Shown: piece after piece, positions 7,869 through 15,163 of the stretch
Position numbering within the stretch: position 1 is the stretch's first letter
Layout of the letters: every line of letters starts with the position of its first letter
NCBI GenBank assembly: GCA_947625605.1
Contig: CANQOY010000011.1
Span: forward strand, 1 to 39,669
Source: an uncultured Clostridia bacterium
Lineage (GTDB): Bacteria > Bacillota > Clostridia > Christensenellales > Borkfalkiaceae
Direction: 5' to 3'
DNA length: 39,669 nucleotides
Program-made: the position numbers and the translations under genes
The notes under the pieces: generated by a model
Seen by the model: the letters and a program-made list of their open reading frames with translations, nothing else
Told to the model about the DNA's origin: nothing
Database searches by the model: none

Positions 7869-8405
7869 ATGAAAATCACGGTAAAAACGCTCATTTCGCT
7901 TGGCATTATCGCGCTTGCGGTAATTCTTCCGCAGCTTATTCATCTCGCCCTCGGCGCGCCCGGCGGCGTCCAGTGGCTGCCCATGTATCTCCCCATTCTT
8001 CTCGGCGGATGCTTGCTCGGCTGGAAATGGGGCTTGGGCGTGGGGATCCTCTCCCCCGTCATGAGCTTTGCGATCACTTCGCTTGCCGGCAACCCTATGC
8101 CCGCTGCGGTCCGTCTGCCCTACATGATCGTTGAACTTGCGGTATTCGCGGGGGTTTCGGGACTGTTTTCGCAAAGGATCGCAAAAAACGGTTGGATGGC
8201 GTTCCCCGCGGTACTTCTTGCGCAGGTTTCGGGCAGGCTCGTATTCCTCGCGATCGCCGCAATTTTCCAGGGCGTCTCCCCGCTCTCGGCAGGGGCGGTT
8301 TGGTCGCAGATCCAAACGGGACTTTTGGGCATGGTGTTGCAAGCCGTTGTCGTCCCCTTCATCGTTATGGGACTGCGCCTGCTCCTCATCAAAGACAAGG
8401 AATAA
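7869..8405 (+). CDS. ECF transporter S component-like membrane protein
   Basis: At least 178 aa, with about six hydrophobic segments (GIIALAVILPQLIHLAL, LPILLGGCLLG, GILSPVMSFAITSLAG, and others). The order and the P-x-G-rich loops resemble the substrate-binding S component of energy-coupling-factor vitamin or metabolite transporters. No energising module is encoded here, as is usual for group II S components. The first ATG is 7869, but it has no ribosome binding site. GGAGGT at 7813-7818 points to a codon near 7827 (ATA, in frame, open from 7821). This would add 14 residues (EQVLSRHNAALR before MKIT), so the true start may be non-canonical. Ligand unknown; the operon suggests an alcohol- or aldehyde-related compound, or a cofactor. 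Confidence 0.78.
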   Translation: MKITVKTLISLGIIALAVILPQLIHLALGAPGGVQWLPMYLPILLGGCLLGWKWGLGVGILSPVMSFAITSLAGNPMPAAVRLPYMIVELAVFAGVSGLFSQRIAKNGWMAFPAVLLAQVSGRLVFLAIAAIFQGVSPLSAGAVWSQIQTGLLGMVLQAVVVPFIVMGLRLLLIKDKE

Positions 8406-8411
8406 AAAAGT

Positions 8412-9035
8412 ATGTCTGAAAAAATGACGAACAGAAAGATCGCCGCTTTGGAGACCAAGAGGAAACTTTTGGAGACGGCGAAGGGCATCATCCGCGAAAA
8501 GGGACTTGTGAATACCTCGGTCGAAGAGATCACGAAGGCGTGCGGCGTTGCAAACGGCACATTTTATACCTATTTCAAGCGCAAGGAAGATGTGGTATTT
8601 GCGATCAGCCACGATATGTTTCGTGAGATCTACGAGGAGGCACAGAGCTACGACGGACCGTTTATGGATCGGTTGGCGTTTTATATGGTAACGTTTTCGG
8701 GACATATCGAACGGGACGGGCTCAAACTCTGCCAGGAGTGGGTGCGCAATACGGTGGACCCCGATCTCGTGGAGAACCCCTACGACAGGGAAAAACTCCG
8801 CATGGACAACGATTCCATGAAAGGGATGCTAAAAACGGGCGTAAAGCGGGGCGAACTCAAAGAGGACACGCCGATCGACGCGCTCGCCGATGCGCTTACA
8901 GACGTTCTTTACGGCGAAATGCTCTGTTGGGATATGTCGGGCGGCGCGTACAGTTTTGAGGCGCGCACCAAGACGTTTTGCACGATGTTTCTGCCCGCAA
9001 TGATCCAGCCGTACCTGAACGGCAATGCCGAATAA
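8412..9035 (+). CDS. TetR/AcrR-family transcriptional regulator
   Basis: 207 aa. The N-terminal HTH is typical: KRKLLETAKGIIREKGLVNTSVEEITKACGVANGTFYTYFKRKEDV read as overlapping motifs (residues about 14-60), with the TFYTYF signature. The C-terminal helical ligand-binding domain has no obvious relative. It starts 6 nt after the ECF S stop; ATG 8424 is an alternative start. It is co-transcribed with the genes it probably controls, and the dyad at 6542-6568 is the likely operator. The ligand may be the substrate of the dehydrogenase or reductase. Confidence 0.9.
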   Translation: MSEKMTNRKIAALETKRKLLETAKGIIREKGLVNTSVEEITKACGVANGTFYTYFKRKEDVVFAISHDMFREIYEEAQSYDGPFMDRLAFYMVTFSGHIERDGLKLCQEWVRNTVDPDLVENPYDREKLRMDNDSMKGMLKTGVKRGELKEDTPIDALADALTDVLYGEMLCWDMSGGAYSFEARTKTFCTMFLPAMIQPYLNGNAE

Positions 9036-9052
9036 AAAAGGAGAAAACGACG

Positions 9053-10198
9053 ATGCGTGAAATCAAAAAATTGGGATTCGGACTCATGCGGCTGCCGCTT
9101 AGCAGTGCAAGCGGTTCCGATATCGACATGGAACATTTCAAGAAAATGGTGGACCTCTTTCTCGAACGGGGATTTACCTACTTCGATACGTCCTACGTCT
9201 ATCACAACGGCGCGTCCGAGACGGCGATCCGCAAAGCCCTCGTAAAGCGTCATCCGAGAGACAGCTTCCTGCTTGCGTCAAAGTTTCCCACGTTCCAAAT
9301 GCCCGCGGAGGACAGGGTGGAAGAAATTTTCAACGAACAGCTTGAAAAGTGCGGCGTGGAATACTTTGACTACTATCTCTTACACAATCTCAACCGCTAC
9401 CTCTATCCTGCGGAAGTGAACGCCTGTCACCTGTTCGATCACATGAAGAAGTGGAAAGCAATGGGAAAGATCCGCCACATTGCCTTCTCTTACCACGACG
9501 ACGCCGAGCACCTCGATCGAATTCTCACCGAACACCCCGAGGTGGACGCCGTGCAGATCGTATTGAACTATTACGATTGGGAAGAGCCGTTCATCCAGTC
9601 GAAAAAGTGCTACGAGGTCATCCGCAGGCACGGAAAGCGCGTCATCGTCATGGAACCCGTCAAGGGCGGCGCGCTTGCCCGCGTTCCCTCGGGCGCGGAG
9701 CACATCCTCAAAGGCATGGACAGAGACGCTTCCCCCGCGAGCTTTGCCATAAGGTTTGCCGCCTCGCGCGAGGGCGTGCTCGCCGTTCTTTCCGGCATGA
9801 GCAGTCTCGCGCAGGTCGAAGAAAACACGGGCTTTATGCGGGACTTCAAGCCGATAAGCGAGGCGGAAGAGCGCGCCTTAAAAGAGGTCAAAGCCGAGTA
9901 CCAAAAGACGTGGAAGTATCAATGCGACAATTGGGCGGCATTGGATGAGAACGCTTACGGTGTGCCGATCTCGGGGATCATCCGGGCGTATAACAGCATG
10001 TTCATTCAGCCGGATCCCTTTTTCTCGGCAGAACTCAATTACTATAAAAGTTTCCGCTCCGCCTACGATCTCGCCTTTGAAACGGGAGATTATTCCCGGG
10101 AGACAGCGAAGATCGGCGGCGCGTTCGATGTGACCGCTGCGCTCAAAGAGGCGGTCAAAACACAGTTTGAAAACAGTTTTCAATCCTATATGGATTGA
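9053..10198 (+). CDS. Aldo/keto reductase with degenerate C-terminal Fe-S region
   Basis: 381 aa. The (beta/alpha)8 aldo/keto reductase core shows the catalytic tetrad D45, Y50 (FDTSYVYHNG), K77 (ASKFP) and H111 (YLLHNLN). AAGGAG sits 9 nt before ATG 9053. The protein continues into the C-terminal domain that in many anaerobe homologues carries a ferredoxin-like CxxCxxC...CP motif. Here the matching segment is KYQCDNWAALDENAYG, with one Cys only, so the [4Fe-4S] cluster is probably absent. Last gene of the operon, 17 nt after the TetR gene; a strong terminator follows. It probably reduces carbonyl compounds alongside the alcohol dehydrogenase. Confidence 0.9.
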   Translation: MREIKKLGFGLMRLPLSSASGSDIDMEHFKKMVDLFLERGFTYFDTSYVYHNGASETAIRKALVKRHPRDSFLLASKFPTFQMPAEDRVEEIFNEQLEKCGVEYFDYYLLHNLNRYLYPAEVNACHLFDHMKKWKAMGKIRHIAFSYHDDAEHLDRILTEHPEVDAVQIVLNYYDWEEPFIQSKKCYEVIRRHGKRVIVMEPVKGGALARVPSGAEHILKGMDRDASPASFAIRFAASREGVLAVLSGMSSLAQVEENTGFMRDFKPISEAEERALKEVKAEYQKTWKYQCDNWAALDENAYGVPISGIIRAYNSMFIQPDPFFSAELNYYKSFRSAYDLAFETGDYSRETAKIGGAFDVTAALKEAVKTQFENSFQSYMD

Positions 10199-10224
10199 GC
10201 GGCCGAAGTTTTTTCACGGCGCAC

Positions 10225-10256
10225 AAAACGGCGGGGAAGTTCCCCCGCCGTTTTTG
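10225..10256. terminator. Bidirectional intrinsic terminator
   Basis: A 12-bp stem, AAAACGGCGGGG/CCCCGCCGTTTT, with T-runs on both strands lies between the convergent aldo/keto reductase and upp genes. Confidence 0.9.
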
Positions 10257-10303
10257 TGATTTTCTATGGATGCCGCGTTTTGCCTGTCCTTTTTTGCGCC
10301 GTG

Positions 10304-10942
10304 TTACTTCGTGCCGAAGAGCCGATCTCCCGCGTCGCCGAGGCCGGGGAGGATGTACCCGTTCTCATTGAGTTCGCGGTCCACCGTCGAGATGTACACG
10401 GGTACGTCGGGATGCGCTTCCGCCACGGCGCGGATGCCCGCGGGCGCGGCGATGATCGCCATGAATTTGATCTTCCGCGCGCCCCGCTTTTTGAGCGCGG
10501 ACAGGGCGTCGCAGGCCGAACCGCCCGTCGCGAGCATGGGATCGACCAAAAACACCGTCTTATCCCCGATGCCGTCCGGGAGCTTGCAGTAGTATTCCTG
10601 CGGTTCGAGCGTCCTCTCGTCGCGGTACATGCCGATATGCCCCACCCGCGCCGTGGGAAAGACCTTGTGCACGCCGTTGACCATGCCGAGGCCCGCGCGC
10701 AAAATGGGGACGATGGCGACGCTCTCCTCGGGCACGCGGTACTGCGTCGTCACTTCAAGCGGGGTCTCCACCTCGACGGGAACGAGCTCGACGTCGCGCA
10801 TGCTCTCGTACGTCATGATCGTGGTGATCTCTTCGATGAGTTCGCGGAACTCCTTCATGCCCGTCCTCTTGTCGCGCAAGATGGAGACCTTGTGCTTGAT
10901 GAGCGGATGATCGAAGATGAATACGTTGGGGTACTGTTCCAT
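10304..10942 (-). CDS. upp: Uracil phosphoribosyltransferase
   Basis: 212 aa, usual length for the family. It converts uracil plus PRPP to UMP in pyrimidine salvage (cytoplasm). Visible motifs are the PRPP loop [13 protein letters not shown], the N-terminal [23 protein letters not shown] and the C-terminal uracil-binding [20 protein letters not shown] sits 6 nt upstream of the ATG. It is the last gene of the minus-strand operon L-asparaginase, tcdA, upp, 12 nt after the tcdA stop. Confidence 0.97.
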   Translation of the reverse strand: MEQYPNVFIFDHPLIKHKVSILRDKRTGMKEFRELIEEITTIMTYESMRDVELVPVEVETPLEVTTQYRVPEESVAIVPILRAGLGMVNGVHKVFPTARVGHIGMYRDERTLEPQEYYCKLPDGIGDKTVFLVDPMLATGGSACDALSALKKRGARKIKFMAIIAAPAGIRAVAEAHPDVPVYISTVDRELNENGYILPGLGDAGDRLFGTK

Positions 10943-10954
10943 GGGGTTCCTCCT

Positions 10955-11695
10955 TTATTTTTCCTGTGTCGTGCGAGGGCAGCCGCAGAGATCCCGAACG
11001 ATCTCGGCGGCAAGGATCAGCCCCGCCGCGGCGGGAACGAAGGCGGTGCTGCCGGGGATCTGCCTGCGCGCGCCCGCTTCGGCCTCCTCGCTCTCCTCCC
11101 GCATCGGGCGGATGGGCGGTTCCTTTGAATAGACGACTTTGAGGCGGTCTGCGCCCCGCTTTTTGAGTTCTCTGCGCATGACGCGCGCCAAGGGGCACAC
11201 GGCGGTGTCCGCAAGCCATGCGACTTCGAGCATGGTGGGGTCCGTCTTGTTCCCCGTCCCCATGCAGCTGATGACGGGCACCCCCGCCCTCTGCGCAGCC
11301 TCGACGATGGCGATCTTCGCGGCGACGGTATCCACGCAGTCCGCGACGTAATCGTACTTTGAGAAGTCAAACTCGCCCTCCATCCCCGGCAAAAAGAAGG
11401 TCTTGCGGGCCGTGACGGCGCAATCCGGGTTGATCTGCGCGACGCGCTCGGCGGCGACTTCCGCCTTGGATCTGCCCAACGTGCCGTGCAGGGCGAGGAT
11501 CTGGCGGTTGAGGTTGGTGAGGGAGACCGTGTCGTGATCGACGAGATCGAGGGCACCCATGCCCGAGCGTGCCAGCGCTTCTACGCAATATCCGCCCACG
11601 CCGCCAAGGCCGAACACGAGCACGCGGCAGGAGGCGAGACGTTCCATGGCGCTCCTCCCCAAGAGGAGCTCGGTGCGGGAAAACCATTCGGTCAT
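10955..11695 (-). CDS. tcdA: tRNA threonylcarbamoyladenosine dehydratase (TcdA/CsdL, ThiF family)
   Basis: 246 aa. An E1-like enzyme that uses ATP to cyclise t6A37 of ANN-decoding tRNAs to ct6A. The Rossmann loop is GLGGVGGY (29-36). DLVDHDTVSLTNLNRQ follows, then the CVDTVAAKIAIVEA region, the CMGTGNKTDPT segment and the KVVYSKEPP segment typical of TcdA rather than MoeB or ThiF. It lacks the CxxC zinc pairs of MoeB. The start at 11695 opens with MTEWFSRTELLLG, the usual N-terminus; GAGGG lies upstream. It is 11 nt after the asparaginase stop, middle gene of the operon. Confidence 0.93.
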   Translation of the reverse strand: MTEWFSRTELLLGRSAMERLASCRVLVFGLGGVGGYCVEALARSGMGALDLVDHDTVSLTNLNRQILALHGTLGRSKAEVAAERVAQINPDCAVTARKTFFLPGMEGEFDFSKYDYVADCVDTVAAKIAIVEAAQRAGVPVISCMGTGNKTDPTMLEVAWLADTAVCPLARVMRRELKKRGADRLKVVYSKEPPIRPMREESEEAEAGARRQIPGSTAFVPAAAGLILAAEIVRDLCGCPRTTQEK

Positions 11696-11706
11696 AGCGC
11701 GCGCCC

Positions 11707-12696
11707 TCACAGAATGTCGTTTTCGATCGGCGTGTAGAACAGCCTTTCGAGTTCGTCCGGTGCGGCGAAGGGAAGCAGCCACATGAGCTTGCACACGGTG
11801 GCTTCGAGGGTCATGCTGCGCGCTTCGAGGACGCGCCCGAGGCCTTTGAGCTTCTGCCCCACCTCGTACTTTTCGAGCGAGCTCCCCTCCCGCTCCACCT
11901 GCGTCGTAAAGACGACCGTCTTTCCGCGCGAGAGGAAGCGTTCGAGCCGACCCGCGAGTTCCGCGCCGCCGTAATCGGGCAGACCGCCCGCGCCAAAGGA
12001 CTCGATGACGAGCGCGTCGCACTTCTCGTCGAGGTAGTCGAAGATGTCCGCACGCACGCCCGGGATGAGTTTGAGAACGAACACGCCGCTGCCGAGCGCG
12101 TGCGAGAAGGCAGGCATGCCCGAGGGCTTGCTGTCTTTTATGAAGTAAAAGGGCCTTCCGTCCCGCATGACGGCGATATCGGGATAGTCGATGCTCGTGA
12201 AGGCGTTGTAGCTCCGCGTGCGCGTCTTTTTGGCGCGCGTGCCCAAAATGACGTTGCCGTCGAACACCACCCGCACGCCGAACGCGTCCCCGTCGGCGCA
12301 GAAGGCGAAGGCGTCCGCAAGGTTTTTGCGGGCGTCCGTATCGCGCAGGTACACCGATTTCTGCGAGCCCGTGAGCACGATGGGCTTGGCGGAATTTCGG
12401 ATCAGGTAGGAGAGCGCGGCCGCCGTGTAGGCCATCGTATCCGTGCCGTGGGTGACGACGAAGCCGTCGAATTCGGCATAGCGCGCCTCGATGATCCCCG
12501 CGATCTCCAACCAGTGCGCGGGGGAGACGTTCGTGCTGTCTAAATTAAAGGGACAGACGGCCTCCACGCGCGCGCTCTCGGCGATCTCGGGGACGTACGA
12601 GAGGAGCTCCTCGGGGGAGATGGCGGGGGCAAGGCCGTTGCCCGTGGGTTTGGAGGCGATCGTTCCGCCCGTCGCGATGAGAAGGATGTTCTTCAT
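11707..12696 (-). CDS. L-asparaginase, type I-like
   Basis: 329 aa. It hydrolyses L-asparagine to aspartate and ammonia. The first active-site block is ATGGTIAS (8-15, nucleophile T12) and the second is THGTDTMAY (82-90, T85-D86). No signal peptide, so probably cytosolic. The TGGTIA block always lies close to the N-terminus, so ATG 12696 must be the start. It has no Shine-Dalgarno sequence, and the promoter -10 ends 6 nt upstream, so translation is probably leaderless. First gene of the operon with tcdA and upp. Confidence 0.95.
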   Translation of the reverse strand: MKNILLIATGGTIASKPTGNGLAPAISPEELLSYVPEIAESARVEAVCPFNLDSTNVSPAHWLEIAGIIEARYAEFDGFVVTHGTDTMAYTAAALSYLIRNSAKPIVLTGSQKSVYLRDTDARKNLADAFAFCADGDAFGVRVVFDGNVILGTRAKKTRTRSYNAFTSIDYPDIAVMRDGRPFYFIKDSKPSGMPAFSHALGSGVFVLKLIPGVRADIFDYLDEKCDALVIESFGAGGLPDYGGAELAGRLERFLSRGKTVVFTTQVEREGSSLEKYEVGQKLKGLGRVLEARSMTLEATVCKLMWLLPFAAPDELERLFYTPIENDIL

Positions 12697-12702
12697 GCCC
12701 CG

Positions 12703-12731
12703 ATTATACCCCTTTTCTGCAAAGAAATCAA
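12703..12731 (-). promoter_or_regulatory. Promoter of the asparaginase operon, predicting a leaderless mRNA
   Basis: Minus strand -35 TTGATT (12726-12731), 17-bp spacer, -10 TATAAT (12703-12708). Six nt (CGGGGC) separate the -10 from ATG, so the canonical +1 falls on the A of the start codon. Confidence 0.8.
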
Positions 12732-12774
12732 GCGATTTGCCCCTGCCTTCCGCCCGTACGGCAGAGACATGGAA

Positions 12775-12801
12775 GCGGCCGCAGGAGTTCCCCGCGGCCG
12801 C
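12775..12801 (-). terminator. Hairpin after the 737-aa lipoprotein gene
   Basis: Two GCGGCCGC arms (12775-12782, 12794-12801) form a very stable stem-loop 13 nt beyond the stop codon. The U-tract is poor on both strands, so it may be an RNA 3' end stabiliser or a weak terminator. Confidence 0.5.
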
Positions 12802-12813
12802 GTGCATTTCCGA

Positions 12814-15027
12814 TCAAGTTTCCCAGCGCCCGTCATAGGAGACGGGATCCGACCAATCCCCTTCAACGTAGCCGCTCTCTTCGGAGAGGATGAGCTTCGT
12901 CGAGACCGACCAAGCCGCGTCTGAAATGTCGAAATCCGACCAAACCGGCCCGATCGCGTTCCGCACCCAATTGTTGAAATCCCCCACGGTGCAGAAGCCG
13001 TCCGTCAGCGTGTGGAGGTCGAGGCGGTCGCCCGCGCGCGCCGTGTTGGAATAGAGGTACAGCCTGCCGTCCTCGTTGAAGAGGTATACCATGGCCGACC
13101 TCCCGTCCGTATGTTCGAGCTTTAAGGCGACGTAGGCCGCGCCGTACTCCGTGAAGGCGGCCCCTCTCGTCGGCTCTCGCAGGAATGTGAGATAATTTGC
13201 ATTGCCCGCAAAGCCGAATTGGCTCGCGTTGGTCGCCACGTTTTCGGAGGGCTCGCCCTCTTCGGGCGTCCCGAACGCGTACTCCTTCGTCATGTCGTAG
13301 AACACTTCCTCAAAGGTGAGCGCGGTGGGATAGATGAGCTCGGAGGGAACAAACCCCGCCTCGCGCTTTTTCTCGCTCGGAATAAGGCGGATGGCGAAGG
13401 CAAAGGTGTAATTTTCCCGCCTCTGCTCTGCGGGAAGCTTTGCCCACGCTTCACGGATCGCGCCGTCAACTTTGCTCCATTCCACAAATCCCGTGAGCGA
13501 ATAGGAGGCAAACGCGCGGTCGTTTTCAAAGTCGTGCGCGCGGACGTCCCCCTCCATCTCCGTCGCGTCGAACGCGAGAAGCATGGCCGTCCCGTCGCCA
13601 TCGAGCGCCGCATCTGCCGTGTAGAGTTCCCACGGGTAATCCACACGGTCCGCACGCTTATCGTTGCCGTTGCCGCCGCCGACGAGGTACCACCTCCGAT
13701 TCGTCGTCACCCGCATGCCGATGGCGATCTCGAAGGACGTATCCTCCCCGAGCGCAAAGGTGTAGCGGTAGACCCCGTCCTCGCGGACGAGTCTTTCGGC
13801 GACGTCCTCGCCGTTTTGCAGCGCATACCCAACGCCGAAGTTCTCCTCCAAGGTGACGGTGAGGGTGATGCGCGTGCCCTCCGCATAGGAGCCGTCCTCC
13901 TCCGTTTCGGCGTCTGCCGTGACGGCGGCCGTGCCCCCGATCTGCCCCTCATAGAGGGAGACCGTGCTCACATCGACGGTATAAGTTGCGAGCATGGGTA
14001 GGGTCTCCGTCCTCGTCTGCCCGCATGCGGTGCAGGAGAACGTCTGCTCGCCCGTCTGTTTCGTCGTGGGCGGAAGGGTCACGTTGCCCTCGTCCCAGAC
14101 GTGCTCCGCAGGCGAACCTTTCTCGCCGCATCCGCGGTTGCAGACGTGCCAATGTTGGTTTTCGTCCGAGGTCCATTCCCCGTCCCAATCGTGCCCTTCG
14201 GCGGGGAGGACCTCCATTCCCGACGTGAACGTGCAGCGCTCGCACCGCTTGCCCGCGGCATGCCCGTCCTCGGTGCACGTGGCGGGAACGGCCTCCACGT
14301 CGATGAGCTTGTGCCCGAGCGGCTCGATGGGCGCGAGCCCCTCCGTATGGTCGCAGCGCGTGCAGCGTTTGCCCGCCGCCGTGCCCGGCTGTGTACAGGT
14401 CGGGGGGACTTCCGCCACGTCTTCGAGGTTGTGGCCGAGCGGCTCGATGGGCGCAAAGCCCTCCGTATGGCCGCATCGCGTGCAGCGTTTGCCCGCCGCC
14501 GTGCCCGGCTGCGTACACGTTGCGGGGTCCTCCGCCACGTCTTCATACGCATGCCCGAGCTCCGAGATATCTTCCGTCCTGCTCTTTCCGCACACGCCGC
14601 AGGTGAAAGTCTTTTCGCCTTTCTCCGTGCAGGTCGGCTTCCTCGTCTCGGTGCCCTCGTCCCATTCGTGCCCCGCGGCGGGGAGAAGCTCCGGCTTCGT
14701 CTTGCCGCAGACGGTGCAGGAGAACGTCTTGACGCCCGTATCCGTGCAGGTCGGCTTCCTCGTCTCGGTGCCTTCGTCCCATTGATGCCCGGGGCTGGCG
14801 ACGACGGTCTGCGCAAGGGTGATCTCATGGCCGGCCTTTTCATCCGAAAAGAGCTTGCCGCACGCCTCGCACTCCCAATATTCCGCCGCGCCGCTCTGTT
14901 CGCACGTCGCCGCCGCCGCTTCGTGGTGCGTGAGGGAATGCCTGTGCTCCTTGCTGCAAGCGGCGAGCCCCATGGCCAAAACTGCAACCGCGATCGCGGC
15001 CATGGTATACCGTAACGATCTCTTCAT
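12814..15027 (-). CDS. Surface lipoprotein with eight CxxC/GHxW repeats, paralogue A
   Basis: 737 aa. ATG 15027 follows GAGGAGG and opens a lipoprotein signal (GLAAC, lipidated Cys near residue 24). Residues about 25-385 hold eight modules of 34-40 aa. Most have the pattern TC..xG...(F/R)xCxxCG....PxxGHxW: a threonine-cysteine entry, a CxxC knuckle and a Gly-His-aromatic exit. Modules 4 and 5 are near-identical in DNA as well (about 14335-14565). A beta-rich middle part follows (about 390-560). The C-terminal domain of about 170 aa (ATNASQFGFAGNANYLTFL to SDPVSYDGRWET) is shared with the next gene. Such modules are common in uncharacterised Clostridia surface proteins; metal or disulfide function is unproven. 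No enzyme motif is recognised. It may be co-transcribed with the gene upstream. Confidence 0.85.
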   Translation of the reverse strand: MKRSLRYTMAAIAVAVLAMGLAACSKEHRHSLTHHEAAAATCEQSGAAEYWECEACGKLFSDEKAGHEITLAQTVVASPGHQWDEGTETRKPTCTDTGVKTFSCTVCGKTKPELLPAAGHEWDEGTETRKPTCTEKGEKTFTCGVCGKSRTEDISELGHAYEDVAEDPATCTQPGTAAGKRCTRCGHTEGFAPIEPLGHNLEDVAEVPPTCTQPGTAAGKRCTRCDHTEGLAPIEPLGHKLIDVEAVPATCTEDGHAAGKRCERCTFTSGMEVLPAEGHDWDGEWTSDENQHWHVCNRGCGEKGSPAEHVWDEGNVTLPPTTKQTGEQTFSCTACGQTRTETLPMLATYTVDVSTVSLYEGQIGGTAAVTADAETEEDGSYAEGTRITLTVTLEENFGVGYALQNGEDVAERLVREDGVYRYTFALGEDTSFEIAIGMRVTTNRRWYLVGGGNGNDKRADRVDYPWELYTADAALDGDGTAMLLAFDATEMEGDVRAHDFENDRAFASYSLTGFVEWSKVDGAIREAWAKLPAEQRRENYTFAFAIRLIPSEKKREAGFVPSELIYPTALTFEEVFYDMTKEYAFGTPEEGEPSENVATNASQFGFAGNANYLTFLREPTRGAAFTEYGAAYVALKLEHTDGRSAMVYLFNEDGRLYLYSNTARAGDRLDLHTLTDGFCTVGDFNNWVRNAIGPVWSDFDISDAAWSVSTKLILSEESGYVEGDWSDPVSYDGRWET

Positions 15028-15102
15028 GAATTTCCTCCTCATCCATGCGGGCGCCCCGCGCGGGCCACGAACGCACGCTCTGCGGGGGCCGTTTCCATAC
15101 AA

Positions 15103-15132
15103 GGACCGCGGTGCCTTGCGGCATCGCGGTCC
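15103..15132 (-). terminator. Hairpin between the two paralogous lipoprotein genes
   Basis: A 13-bp stem with one mismatch (arms 15120-15132 and 15103-15115) and a TTGC tetraloop, with only a weak T-tail on the minus strand. It probably attenuates read-through from the upstream paralogue or stabilises its mRNA. Confidence 0.5.
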
Positions 15133-15163
15133 CATGCCCGATGATTATTTTCGGGGCTTCCCA

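Noticed and set aside
14101-15015. Long plus-strand open frames over the CxxC lipoprotein gene
   Set aside because: They mirror the repeated modules of the real minus-strand gene and have no start signals.
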